Below are positions 7,477-14,293 of a stretch of DNA of 46,724 nucleotides, piece after piece. Origin of the DNA: a virus; IMG/VR virus record IMGVR_UViG_3300025736_000045, positions 1 through 46,724 of that record; one strand, given 5' to 3'. The notes beneath the pieces are model-generated. The model saw only the letters and a program-made list of their open reading frames with translations, was not told the origin of the DNA and made no database searches. A program made the translations under genes and the position numbers. How positions within the stretch are numbered: position 1 is the first letter of the stretch; each line of letters opens with the position of its first letter.

Positions 7477-7677
7477 ATGAAAGACAACACAATTAAAGTA
7501 AAAAGAAAATATGAGAAAGGATTTAGACCTACAGGAAGTGCAACGTTCTATAAGAAACACAAGACATCTACACCGAAAGAGTACACAGTCAACTGTGCTA
7601 TATGTCGCAAATCAATAACCGTCAAAACTCTATCACAGGTACGGTTATGCGATGAGTGCAAAGAAAGGAAGTTTTGA
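7477..7677 (+). CDS. Small zinc-finger protein, 66 residues
   Basis: GGAGG eight bases upstream selects the ATG at 7477. The basic N-terminus is followed by CAIC and CDEC in a classic four-Cys ribbon. Its stop overlaps the next start. It is probably a nucleic-acid-binding early protein. Confidence 0.65.
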   Translation: MKDNTIKVKRKYEKGFRPTGSATFYKKHKTSTPKEYTVNCAICRKSITVKTLSQVRLCDECKERKF

Positions 7678-7979
7678 TGCCAAGAAGATATTGGTCTACA
7701 ATAGAACTCAATATACTTAAAGAGTTTTACAAAGGTAAACGGAAAGGCAAGATTACGGCTAGAGATATAGGTGATGTTATTAACCGTAGTGACGCATCTA
7801 TCCGCAGAAAAGCATGTCTATTGGGATACACGAAGTTTGACACCGATGTCATTGATACAGAGAAACTTAACCAACTAAGGAGAAAGATGGATGGACAAGA
7901 AAAACGGCAAGACAAAGTTAATCTCGGACACAGCAGTACCGATAATCGAGGGGTTGGGAATACCGATACACCGAGCTGA
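7677..7979 (+). CDS. Helix-turn-helix DNA-binding protein candidate, 100 residues
   Basis: The start at 7677 follows AAAGGAAG. Residues 1-55 (YWSTIELNILKEFYK, ITARDIGDVINRSDASI, RRKACLLGY) match the pattern of Myb/GcrA-like trihelical domains: a Trp-led first helix, then a recognition helix ending in R-R/K-A-x-x-L-G. The C-terminal 40 residues are polar and overlap the next gene. Such proteins often regulate transcription. The target is unknown. Confidence 0.6.
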   Translation: MPRRYWSTIELNILKEFYKGKRKGKITARDIGDVINRSDASIRRKACLLGYTKFDTDVIDTEKLNQLRRKMDGQEKRQDKVNLGHSSTDNRGVGNTDTPS

Positions 7980-8196
7980 AGAGATAGTTGAGATATTCCG
8001 TGGGGGTATGAACAAACGAGCCAACTTAGGCGATATCCTCAACGATTGTTACACCATATGCGAGACAGACGGAGAGCTTCTTTTAATCGGCATAATGGCT
8101 GGCACAGCTCAGGCTGAGATTACAGCCATGGAACTCGCCGGCAAAAAACCGCCGAATATTATAACACCATATTCTGATACGAAAGTGAAGCATTAG
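7891..8196 (+). CDS. Unknown 101-residue protein
   Basis: This frame starts inside the 3' end of the HTH gene (89-base overlap) in another frame, preceded by GATGGATGG. It looks like a compact helical protein (ILNDCYTICETDGELLLIG). The large overlap makes the exact start uncertain. A later start near residue 40 (MNKRANLG, after GGGGGT) would remove most of the overlap. Confidence 0.5.
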   Translation: MDKKNGKTKLISDTAVPIIEGLGIPIHRAEEIVEIFRGGMNKRANLGDILNDCYTICETDGELLLIGIMAGTAQAEITAMELAGKKPPNIITPYSDTKVKH

Positions 8197-8219
8197 TTTT
8201 TCTTTGAAAAAAAATCTCT

Positions 8220-8360
8220 TTGTAGAAAGTTTTTCCTTAACAACCTTTTCAAAGACTTAAGTAAAGTATTTTAGTATAACTAAAAGAAAGAAGTTATATT
8301 AAGTTACTTATATAATATATATATATATATATATAACTAAGGGTTTAAAAAAAAGAACTA
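8220..8360. other. AT-rich intergenic segment, possible replication origin
   Basis: Almost pure A/T, with a 26-base TA run near 8310-8335 and repeated AACTAAGGGT-like words on each side (8334, 8356). It precedes the structured RNA at 8361. An easily melted origin or a promoter region are both possible. No canonical -35/-10 pair stands out. Confidence 0.35.
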
Positions 8361-8482
8361 AGGGTGCGGCATGTTGATTCCATTGAGCCTAGCAAGGGTT
8401 CCCCATCCCTTGACACCTAGTGGCAGGTTTTTCAGTTCTATATTGGGACTGTGTTTTTCCTGCTATAACATGCTTGCACCCT
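8361..8482 (+). ncRNA. Candidate structured RNA of about 122 nt, five or more helices
   Basis: Two stacked closing stems, AGGGTGC (8361-8367)/GCACCCT (8476-8482) and GCATGTT (8369-8375)/AACATGC (8467-8473), enclose two arms. Arm one has CTAG (8389-8392)/CTAG (8417-8420) around CAAGGG (8393-8398)/CCCTTG (8407-8412). Arm two has GCAGG (8423-8427)/CCTGC (8459-8463) around CAGTTC (8433-8438)/GGACTG (8446-8451). It lies in a 395-nt gap with no credible coding frame. This is far more pairing than expected by chance in AT-rich DNA. The family is unknown to me. Confidence 0.6.
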
Positions 8483-8536
8483 AACATTAGAACACTCAAA
8501 TAACACACAGAGCGGGGTCTCTCGCTTGAGATAACC

Positions 8537-8565
8537 GTTTGGGTAGGTGTATGTATACCTCAAAC
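8537..8565 (+). promoter_or_regulatory. Hairpin ahead of the small four-Cys gene
   Basis: GTTTG and CAAAC close a hairpin whose inner part, GGTGT-ATGT-ATACC, also pairs. It lies between the structured RNA and the next ribosome site. It could be a leader hairpin. Confidence 0.35.
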
Positions 8566-8591
8566 AACAAAGATGCGACAGGAGGGCTAAT

Positions 8592-8711
8592 TTGAAAGAT
8601 GGAAGTTTGTGTGATACATGTAAAAAGAAATGTAAAGTTGACAGACCAAGTGTAGTTGATGTCTGTCCTGATTATGAGGAGGTAGACCATGGGGTTATGG
8701 AACAAAATTAA
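8592..8711 (+). CDS. Small four-Cys protein, TTG start, 39 residues
   Basis: A very strong AGGAGGG precedes TTG at 8592. The product holds CDTC, a further Cys at residue 14 and one at 25 among Lys residues, so a small zinc finger is likely. It overlaps the next gene by 23 bases and carries that gene's own ribosome site (GAGGAGG) inside its 3' end. Confidence 0.5.
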   Translation: MKDGSLCDTCKKKCKVDRPSVVDVCPDYEEVDHGVMEQN

Positions 8712-9138
8712 AAGTATGTCAGGTATGCCATCTTATTTAACAACACAACAACAGTTAGAAAGGAGCCTAAGTATGCCAGAACCACAGGGTAATAGGGGAA
8801 CATCAATAATCGAGGACGGAACAATCGAAGCCTCGCAAGTGACAATCGAGGACGGAACAATGGAAGCCTCGCAATTGACAAATGCACCCACCGAACATAA
8901 GTTTATAGATATGACAATGAAGATGGAGCAGTCAATAGAGTTGTGTGAAGATAAAGAACATGGGAACAGTATTGTTTTAAAACTTAAAGGTAAAGTTATT
9001 ATGCGGTTAGATTTCTTTGAAGGTAAGTTACACGTAATAGGTGATTACGATAAAGGGGCTGAAAAGTTTTTTGCTTTGTTGCAACGTTACGTGAATCGTT
9101 ATATAGAAGACCATACAGGTCCACCGTATCCATTTTAA
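8689..9138 (+). CDS. Unknown 149-residue protein
   Basis: The start is set by GAGGAGG. Residues about 40-65 contain a short exact-type repeat (IEDGTIEASQVT and IEDGTMEASQLT), coded by a recent DNA duplication. The C-terminal half (IVLKLKGKVIMRLDF, LHVIGDYDKGAEKFFALL) looks like a small alpha-beta fold. The function is not recognised. Confidence 0.6.
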   Translation: MGLWNKIKSMSGMPSYLTTQQQLERSLSMPEPQGNRGTSIIEDGTIEASQVTIEDGTMEASQLTNAPTEHKFIDMTMKMEQSIELCEDKEHGNSIVLKLKGKVIMRLDFFEGKLHVIGDYDKGAEKFFALLQRYVNRYIEDHTGPPYPF

Positions 9139-9161
9139 AAATCGGAAAGGAGGTGAAATAG

Positions 9162-9530
9162 ATGAAAAGACACTACCGCAAAAGAATAAATGGCAGTCTT
9201 GGTGAAGGGTTTGTTTTGTACGGGAAACCTAAAGCACCAAGTATCTATGTCGGGAAGTCAACATTATCTTTTAGTAAAGAGTTCTGTGATGAACTTAACA
9301 TTGGAACAGGGGATAGAGTTGATTTTCTTTATGACAGTAATTCAAACGAACTTGCTGTTAAGTTCGGTAAATCTGGGAGGTTGGCTATAACAAGAACCAA
9401 TAAGGATTTATCGGCTGAACCGTTGGTGAATTACACTACACCTATGAAGTGGTTTGGTATAAAACCATTACTCGGAAGGATATCTAATTACAAGAAAGTC
9501 GGGAATGACACTATTGTAATCGGGTTATAA
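9162..9530 (+). CDS. Putative AbrB-like swapped-hairpin protein, 122 residues
   Basis: AGGAGGTG precedes the ATG. Residues 30-68 (YVGKSTLSFSKEFCDELN, GTGDRVDFLYDSNSNELAV) follow the pattern of an AbrB/SpoVT-type domain: a strand, then a helix ending in L-N/G-I, then a G-D-x-V/I-D/E-F strand pair. Such domains bind DNA as transition regulators or antitoxins. The remainder is unassigned. The call rests on pattern only. Confidence 0.5.
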   Translation: MKRHYRKRINGSLGEGFVLYGKPKAPSIYVGKSTLSFSKEFCDELNIGTGDRVDFLYDSNSNELAVKFGKSGRLAITRTNKDLSAEPLVNYTTPMKWFGIKPLLGRISNYKKVGNDTIVIGL

Positions 9531-9538
9531 TAGGAAAG

Positions 9539-9603
9539 AACAGGGGCGGTGTAAAGTCGAGTGATTGTCATGTGGGGTGCAAATCCCTGCCACCGCCCCT
9601 GTT
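9539..9603 (+). ncRNA. tRNA-like RNA: 13-bp stem stacked on a T-arm
   Basis: AACAGGGGCGGTG (9539-9551) pairs perfectly with CACCGCCCCTGTT (9591-9603). Directly abutting its 3' strand is a hairpin with stem GTGGGG/CCCTGC and a seven-base loop TGCAAAT (9572-9590), the geometry of a T-arm on an acceptor stem. The 20 bases 9552-9571 are too few for D and anticodon arms, so it cannot decode. It fills the gap between two genes. A processing signal or a ligand for tRNA-binding enzymes is possible. A second such element is at 11212. Confidence 0.6.
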
Positions 9604-9617
9604 AATAAGGAGAAGAA

Positions 9618-10232
9618 ATGAAAGAGAAAGGAGAAACTGATATGAATAATCATTCCTGCAATTACTGCAATTACTGCGATTCCTGCAATTACTGCAATTA
9701 CTGCGATTCCTGCGATTACTGCTATTACTGCATTTACTGCAATTCCTGCAATTCCTGCTATTACTGCAATTCCTGCGATTCCTGCAATTCCTGCGATTAC
9801 TGCTATTCCTGCCAAAACTGCAATTACTGCAATTCCTGCTATTACTGCAAAAACTTGAAAATGACGGAATATAATTTGTTTTGTTATTCCATAAAAAATA
9901 ATGACAAAAACTCCTTCCAGCAGGTGAGATACAGAGCCTTCAATAAAGAATTGGGGAGAGATAGATACATAGAAATACTTGAAATGGTTAAAAACATATT
10001 AGACAACCAAGATAAAGATTTAAATTGTTTCTGGAAAACCATAACTCAAAAACAATGGCAAGAATTATTGGCTATTCCTGAAGCAAAAGATTTTCAAATA
10101 GGCTTCGAGTTTATTTCAGGACAAAAGATAGAAAAAAAAGAAGAGCCGATGATAACCTTGCCTAATGGAAAAAAGTTCAGTGCAAGCACCGTTCAGGAAG
10201 CAATGAAACAGTATGTGGAGGGTGGAGGATGA
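9618..10232 (+). CDS. Cys-x-x repeat protein, 204 residues
   Basis: AAGGAG precedes ATG 9618; ATG 9642 (MNNHSC, after AAAGGAG) is an alternative. Residues 14-77 have Cys at every third position, 22 in all, as units CNY, CDS, CNS, CDY and CYY. Residues about 85-204 are a separate domain (MTEYNLFCYSIKNNDK, FWKTITQKQWQELLAIPEA, FEFISG) of a type I recall from other phage proteins without known role. The Cys rod could bind metal in a metallothionein-like way or form a disulfide- or stack-stabilised solenoid. It is coupled to the next gene by ATGA. Confidence 0.75.
   Translation: MKEKGETDMNNHSCNYCNYCDSCNYCNYCDSCDYCYYCIYCNSCNSCYYCNSCDSCNSCDYCYSCQNCNYCNSCYYCKNLKMTEYNLFCYSIKNNDKNSFQQVRYRAFNKELGRDRYIEILEMVKNILDNQDKDLNCFWKTITQKQWQELLAIPEAKDFQIGFEFISGQKIEKKEEPMITLPNGKKFSASTVQEAMKQYVEGGG
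9657..9848 (+). repeat. Nine-base coding repeat (AATTACTGC / GATTCCTGC)
   Basis: About 21 tandem units of nine bases encode Cys-x-Tyr or Cys-x-Ser. TGC is used for every Cys and TAC/TCC for the third residue, so the DNA has been homogenised recently. Unit number is likely to vary. Confidence 0.9.
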
Positions 10233-10954
10233 AAGACCACGTTACCAGTTTAAGTTGGAGTAAGAGGCTCAAGGAGTGTGGGTTTCCGCAGAAGAGCGAG
10301 TTTTATTGGGTTAATTCATGTTATTCTTCTGGCTATGAGGGTGGGGATGTTATTTGGCTATGTGATAATGTATGGCATTTATACCCTATAAGACCAGATA
10401 CAAGTTATCATGAAACTGGGTTCATTAAAGGTGAATATCATGAAATACATAGGGATTTGATTAATGAAACCGAGATTAGAAAAAAGATAGACAGTATTAA
10501 GGTTTATTCAGCCCCCCTCGTTACGGAAATTTTGAGTGAGTTACCGAGTGGTATTGAGTTTGTAAAAGTAGCTGGTATTTATGGAGTTAGTTATGGTCTT
10601 ACGTTTGGGTCGAATGATACCAAAAATATCTGCAACGCATTGGCGGAGATGTATGAGTATCTGGCAAAGAACAAGTTGCTGAAGGGAAGGAAAGAAATGA
10701 GCAATAACGATTTATGGTGTTCTAAATGTAAATCTCATCATCATCCTGTGGAATGTCCTTTAGATAAAATAAAGGATAAAATAACGGTTGAGGACAGTGG
10801 GTCGGTGATGAAGATAAGCAAATTTTTGGACAGAAAAAACATTGAAGCACTATTACAGGTCTGGGGAATATCTACTGAGTTGGGGTTGAGATATAAGTTG
10901 TCTAAAGCAATTTTTGATATGGTAGAAAAATATTATGGAGGAAAAAAGAAATGA
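10229..10954 (+). CDS. Unknown 241-residue protein with a small zinc motif
   Basis: The start overlaps the preceding stop (ATGA). Residues about 165-176 have CSKCKSHHHPVEC, a compact Cys/His cluster that can bind zinc, between an N-terminal part of about 155 residues and a helical C-terminal part. No function is recognised. The position before a PGDYG-type gene is common in phage early regions. Confidence 0.6.
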   Translation: MKDHVTSLSWSKRLKECGFPQKSEFYWVNSCYSSGYEGGDVIWLCDNVWHLYPIRPDTSYHETGFIKGEYHEIHRDLINETEIRKKIDSIKVYSAPLVTEILSELPSGIEFVKVAGIYGVSYGLTFGSNDTKNICNALAEMYEYLAKNKLLKGRKEMSNNDLWCSKCKSHHHPVECPLDKIKDKITVEDSGSVMKISKFLDRKNIEALLQVWGISTELGLRYKLSKAIFDMVEKYYGGKKK

Positions 10955-11208
10955 TGAAATACAGAAAGAAACCAGTAGTGATTGAGGCAGTACAGTACAC
11001 AAAATACGGCGGATTGGTTAAGGGAATGTGTAATTCACAGTCTTGCTATACTGCGGGAAACCAAGAACCACATGTTCATACTATCCATAACAATCAAATG
11101 GTTTTATTGGAAGTTGGCGATTTTATAATTTCTGAACCAGATGGAGAGCATTTTTATCCTTGCAAACCAGATATATTTGAAGCGACATACGAGAAAGTCG
11201 AAGAATAA
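10951..11208 (+). CDS. PGDYG-type phage protein, 85 residues
   Basis: It begins MKYRKKPVVIEAVQ (after one extra Met) and has a GDFIISEPDGEHFYPCKPDIFEATYE-type ending (read here as a G-D-F-I-I strand, then FYPCKPDIFEATYE). This is the hallmark of a widespread small phage protein annotated as PGDYG or hypothetical. The biochemical role is unknown. It overlaps the upstream stop. Confidence 0.8.
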   Translation: MMKYRKKPVVIEAVQYTKYGGLVKGMCNSQSCYTAGNQEPHVHTIHNNQMVLLEVGDFIISEPDGEHFYPCKPDIFEATYEKVEE

Positions 11209-11211
11209 TAA

Positions 11212-11293
11212 GAGGGCGGTATGTTATGAGGGACAGTGTGCCTCTGCTAACGCAGGCAAAATTCACACAGGTTCAAGTCCTGTTGCCGCCCTC
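11212..11293 (+). ncRNA. tRNA-like RNA: 10-bp stem stacked on a canonical T-arm
   Basis: GAGGGCGGTA (11212-11221) pairs with TGCCGCCCTC (11284-11293), one G-U pair included. Its 3' strand directly abuts a T-arm with stem ACAGG/CCTGT and loop TTCAAGT (11267-11283). The 45 bases between hold CTGC-TAAC-GCAG (11244-11255) or, alternatively, TGCCT/AGGCA around a ten-base loop, but no normal seven-base anticodon loop, and no CCA is encoded. The span matches a tRNA, so this is a degenerate tRNA or a relative of the element at 9539. Confidence 0.6.
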
Positions 11294-11313
11294 GAGAAAG
11301 AAAGGATAAAGAA

Positions 11314-11433
11314 ATGAAAGATTGTAATGATATTTTAAGTATAGGGTTTGTCCTGATACTACTGGCTATTGTCTGTGGTATTGTGACAGGGGTATTGTGG
11401 GGATTGTATAGAATGTTTCTATGGATATTTTAA
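11314..11433 (+). CDS. Single-pass membrane peptide, 39 residues
   Basis: AAAGGATAAAGAA precedes the ATG, and the frame ends at TAA 11431-11433, immediately before the next ATG. After an eight-residue polar start, residues 9-32 are hydrophobic (ILSIGFVLILLAIVCGIVTG, then VLWGLY), one transmembrane helix. It could be a membrane-acting early peptide; holin-like activity cannot be excluded but the early location argues against it. Confidence 0.55.
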   Translation: MKDCNDILSIGFVLILLAIVCGIVTGVLWGLYRMFLWIF

Positions 11434-11823
11434 ATGAAAAAAGAAAGGACAGATAAAGGATTAATGAAAGCATGTAAAGCCAGTCAAGACGGAACTCTAT
11501 TAAAGAAATTCAATAAAGAGTCAGATATACAACGAAGAATATATAAATATCTTAAACTTAAAGGATACTTCTTTACCCGTATCAACACAGTGGGTCTATT
11601 TGACGAAAAACTGGGCGTTAGACGCAAGAACCCGTATGTAGCCAGAGGTTGCCCTGACATTCTGGTGTTCGTGCCTAAGAAGGGTATTTACGGGCTTGAG
11701 GTCAAGCGAGAGGGAGCGTATCAAAGTAAGGAGCAGAAGTTTTTCGAGAAGATGTTTAATGCAGCAGGGGGAAAGTATCATGTTGTACGAAGTGTAAATA
11801 ATTGTATGTATATAGGATTATAG
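11434..11823 (+). CDS. VRR-NUC domain nuclease, 129 residues
   Basis: The PD-(D/E)xK motif of the VRR-NUC family is complete: E29 in ESDIQRR, P74-D75 in GCPDILVF, and E89-x-K91 in GLEVKREG, followed by a Gln-bearing helix (QSKEQKFFEKMF). Stand-alone VRR-NUC proteins are frequent in phages and related to Holliday-junction and flap nucleases. A role in replication or recombination intermediates is likely. The gene is followed by a second PD-(D/E)xK nuclease. Confidence 0.85.
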   Translation: MKKERTDKGLMKACKASQDGTLLKKFNKESDIQRRIYKYLKLKGYFFTRINTVGLFDEKLGVRRKNPYVARGCPDILVFVPKKGIYGLEVKREGAYQSKEQKFFEKMFNAAGGKYHVVRSVNNCMYIGL

Positions 11824-11835
11824 AGAGGAGGCAAA

Positions 11836-12627
11836 ATGAGGGTTGGATTCCGGTGTCCAGATAATAAGACAGTCAAGTTTGAAGAGTGTCTTAAGAAATG
11901 CAGAATGAAAGAACGGTGTCTATCGTTACCGACATTAACTAACCTTGCTCAGACACGGGATTGGACAGGTGTACCGTCAACTACCCAGCTGATTAACGGG
12001 ACGATGTATTCGTTTCTTGAGATTAGACATGACTATTATCAGGCTCCTGATGAGAGAGCGTATGCTATGTTCGGGTCGAATTATCACAGCAAGAAAGGTG
12101 GGTTTGCTGATAAAATAAAAGATGCGTTAAACGAAGAGAGAATAGGTGAAGATGTCTCGGGGATATTTGACTATTACGAAGACGGGTTGTTGATAGATTA
12201 CAAGACAACAGGGTATTATAAGATTTCTAAATATTTAAAAGGTGAGACGTTATATCCGAAAGAATATAAAATTCAGCTTAACAAGTATCGGATAGAAATA
12301 GAGAAGATGGGGTTCCCTGTTAAGAAGTTGAAGAACGAAATTCTGATACGAGACCATAACTTTATGGCTAAGAAAGCCGGTGTTAAACATAAATTATATT
12401 ATCTGGATGTTCCGTTTGTGAGAGATAGTTTGATAAATAAATATTACAAGATAAAACGGAGCCGGTTAGTTGATAGTCTGAAAGAGGGTAAGTGTACTCA
12501 TTTGTGTACACCGATAGAAAGATGGCAAGACAGAAAGTGTAAAGATTATTGTCCTGTTAATTTTCATTGCCCGTATTGGCAGGAAACTTATAACAAGGAA
12601 CAGCAAATGAAACTGAAAGGAACATGA
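11836..12627 (+). CDS. Cas4/RecB-like Fe-S exonuclease, 263 residues
   Basis: The nuclease core is visible: D112 in GIFDYYEDG, D121-x-K123 in LLIDYKTT and Q147-x-x-x-Y151 in QLNKYRI. C-terminal C220, C224, C235, C239 and C245 and N-terminal C7, C18, C22 and C28 fit the arrangement that holds a 4Fe-4S cluster in Cas4 and AddB nucleases. No CRISPR array or cas1/cas2 is present, so a DNA end-processing role in phage recombination or replication is more likely than spacer acquisition. A strong GAGAGGAGG precedes the ATG. Confidence 0.8.
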   Translation: MRVGFRCPDNKTVKFEECLKKCRMKERCLSLPTLTNLAQTRDWTGVPSTTQLINGTMYSFLEIRHDYYQAPDERAYAMFGSNYHSKKGGFADKIKDALNEERIGEDVSGIFDYYEDGLLIDYKTTGYYKISKYLKGETLYPKEYKIQLNKYRIEIEKMGFPVKKLKNEILIRDHNFMAKKAGVKHKLYYLDVPFVRDSLINKYYKIKRSRLVDSLKEGKCTHLCTPIERWQDRKCKDYCPVNFHCPYWQETYNKEQQMKLKGT

Positions 12628-12628
12628 T

Positions 12629-12805
12629 ATGGCTGATAAAAAAATGGTTATGATAATGCCGACTGAAGCAGAACACGTTGCGGCTATGTCAATTTTGACA
12701 CAAAGCGTGACGTATAATCAGGTTATGGGAAATGATAAGTACGCTAAAAATTTAAAGGGGTTTAAAGAAAAATATGATAATGGGTTTGCTGGATTAACAA
12801 CTTGA
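12629..12805 (+). CDS. Unknown 58-residue protein
   Basis: AAAGG lies ten bases before the ATG, and the stop TGA lies inside the TTGACA of the downstream promoter-like site. The sequence begins MADKKMVMIMPTEAEHVAAM and looks helical. No family is recognised. Confidence 0.5.
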   Translation: MADKKMVMIMPTEAEHVAAMSILTQSVTYNQVMGNDKYAKNLKGFKEKYDNGFAGLTT

Positions 12806-12820
12806 CAATGGGGGTATAAT
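12802..12820 (+). promoter_or_regulatory. Promoter candidate with TATAAT
   Basis: A perfect TATAAT (12815-12820) lies 29 bases before the ATG at 12850. TTGACA at 12802-12807 is only seven bases away, as at two other sites in this window, instead of the usual 17. The replication module (SSB-like, helicase) follows. Confidence 0.45.
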
Positions 12821-12849
12821 CTAAATATGGATGCCTACCGGAGACCACT

Positions 12850-13032
12850 ATGACAAAGATACGAGTTCCTGAACCAACTAAGCTAGAAGTCTATTACAAT
12901 GACGGCAGTAAAGAAGTGTTAACTGGCGACGATGCTAAACATTTTATGATGTTGTGCCACCTTGGAACGTGGACAATGTTTATGCGTGGAGATAAAGCCC
13001 CTATATTTGAGTGGGAAATTAAGGACCAATAA
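12850..13032 (+). CDS. Unknown 60-residue protein
   Basis: GGAGACC precedes the ATG. It is a small beta-like protein (LEVYYNDGSKEVLTGDDA, WTMFMRGDKAP). First gene of the SSB-helicase transcription unit. The role is unknown. Confidence 0.5.
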   Translation: MTKIRVPEPTKLEVYYNDGSKEVLTGDDAKHFMMLCHLGTWTMFMRGDKAPIFEWEIKDQ

Positions 13033-13051
13033 AAAAAAGAGAGGAGGGTAG

Positions 13052-13279
13052 ATGAAAGAAATAGAAGTCCATATAACAAAAGAAGATAGTTTGAAGTTTA
13101 AGGCAACTGGGTCGAACTTAGAAGCTTCGTTTGTTGAGGTGAACGGTGAGTTTGATAGGCTTATGATTAAGGATACAAAAGATGATGCTAACCGTTTAGA
13201 TATTAACAAAGCTAAACTACGTCAGTTCCTTGAAATTGTTGAACATGTAGAAGAAATCATTAACAGAAAGGAAAGTTAA
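13052..13279 (+). CDS. Unknown 75-residue protein
   Basis: GAGAGGAGG precedes the ATG. The N-terminal half is strand-rich and the C-terminal half ends in a helix (KAKLRQFLEIVEHVEEII). It lies one base before the SSB-like gene, so it may belong to the replication module. Confidence 0.55.
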   Translation: MKEIEVHITKEDSLKFKATGSNLEASFVEVNGEFDRLMIKDTKDDANRLDINKAKLRQFLEIVEHVEEIINRKES

Positions 13280-13280
13280 C

Positions 13281-13859
13281 ATGGCAAATCAGAGAGATAT
13301 CATTACGTTTCAGGTTGAAAAACCTGTAACCGTGACACTGGATTATAACGAACCTACAACGAAAGTAGATAAGTTTAATAAGACTAACTATTTTTATGGT
13401 TGCGATAATTCAACAAGAATGTTTAAAGCTACAGAAAAGTTACATGAAATGATACAGGCATATAAACCTAAGAAAGGGTCGTCTTTCACAATAGTAAAAA
13501 GAAACAGCGAAGATAACAGTTATCAGTTCTTTGAAGTGGCTGATGCATCTACACCACCGGCAACAAGTAACGCACCAGCAAATGCACAAGGTATGGCGGT
13601 GGGGTTCACAGCAACAACAGAAGAAGAGAAGTTGTCGGTAAGTTTCAAGATGAGTTACGCTAAGGATATTGTTATTGCTTTAATGGATAACTCAAAAGAA
13701 ACTTCACCAAGTAAAGCTGTTAAACTGTTATATATTGTTTATGCAGGTATGGAAGAAATATTAACACCTGAATTGAAACCTGAAGTGAAAAAAGAAGCTA
13801 AGCCAGAACCAGAAAAACCAAAAGCGAAAGTCGCACCAGAAGACGACCTGCCGTTTTAA
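13281..13859 (+). CDS. SSB-like protein with acidic C-terminal tip, 192 residues
   Basis: It ends in a Pro/Glu/Lys-rich linker and the tip PEDDLPF. An acidic tail closing in a hydrophobic-Pro-Phe tip is the feature by which bacterial and phage single-stranded-DNA-binding proteins recruit replication and repair partners. The N-terminal part (VEKPVTVTLDY, FTIVKRNSEDNSYQFFEV) is strand-rich, compatible with an OB fold, and is followed by a disordered Ala/Pro/Thr segment near residues 90-110. A helical region (YAKDIVIALMD) precedes the tail, so it may be a fusion. Context with the helicase supports the call. Confidence 0.6.
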   Translation: MANQRDIITFQVEKPVTVTLDYNEPTTKVDKFNKTNYFYGCDNSTRMFKATEKLHEMIQAYKPKKGSSFTIVKRNSEDNSYQFFEVADASTPPATSNAPANAQGMAVGFTATTEEEKLSVSFKMSYAKDIVIALMDNSKETSPSKAVKLLYIVYAGMEEILTPELKPEVKKEAKPEPEKPKAKVAPEDDLPF

Positions 13860-13869
13860 GGAGAGGACA

Positions 13870-14280
13870 ATGGACGTAAGTGTAAGCGTAAGAGTAAGGA
13901 AAGCTATTTCTATGCTTAACTCTGTCCTTGCAGATATAGACGGAGAAGCAACTATCGACCACCAAGCACGTGTAACTGAGTGTGTTAAATACGTTGAGAG
14001 TCACCCTGTGTTTTCAAAAGACAAGAGATTGATAAAGAACGCAGACCAGTTTTTTTCTGACTTGTTAACTATCTATCCGAACTCAAACATGAGAGCTCAG
14101 CTGTGTGCGATATCTGGATGGTGGCTTAAAAAGGATAGAGGAGAGCAGAAAGATTGTATTAGGTTTATGAAGAACTGGTTTCAGAAACTTTATTCTCCGC
14201 TATACGACACGCCAATTGGACGGAAACGAGTTGTAGGGAAAGACAAAAAGGAGCCAGACATATTCAGTACACACCTTTAA
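13870..14280 (+). CDS. Unknown 136-residue protein upstream of the helicase
   Basis: A helical protein with WWLKKDRGEQKDCIRFMKNW in its second half. The place between the SSB-like protein and DnaB is where helicase loaders often sit, but no AAA motif is present, so a loader role is only a guess from position. A GGAGAGG site precedes the ATG. Confidence 0.55.
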   Translation: MDVSVSVRVRKAISMLNSVLADIDGEATIDHQARVTECVKYVESHPVFSKDKRLIKNADQFFSDLLTIYPNSNMRAQLCAISGWWLKKDRGEQKDCIRFMKNWFQKLYSPLYDTPIGRKRVVGKDKKEPDIFSTHL

Positions 14281-14293
14281 TTGAGGACCAAAA

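Noticed and set aside
9525-9815. Minus-strand Ala-Gly-Ile repeat frame opposite the Cys-repeat gene
   Set aside because: Antisense shadow of the nine-base repeat, starting inside the plus-strand gene.
11212-11293. Ordinary functional tRNA
   Set aside because: The T-arm and acceptor are good, but no standard anticodon arm with a seven-base loop can be drawn and the D arm is poor.
11836-12627. Cas4-like nuclease as part of a CRISPR adaptation module
   Set aside because: No cas1, cas2 or repeat array in the window. Lone Cas4-like nucleases are common in phages.
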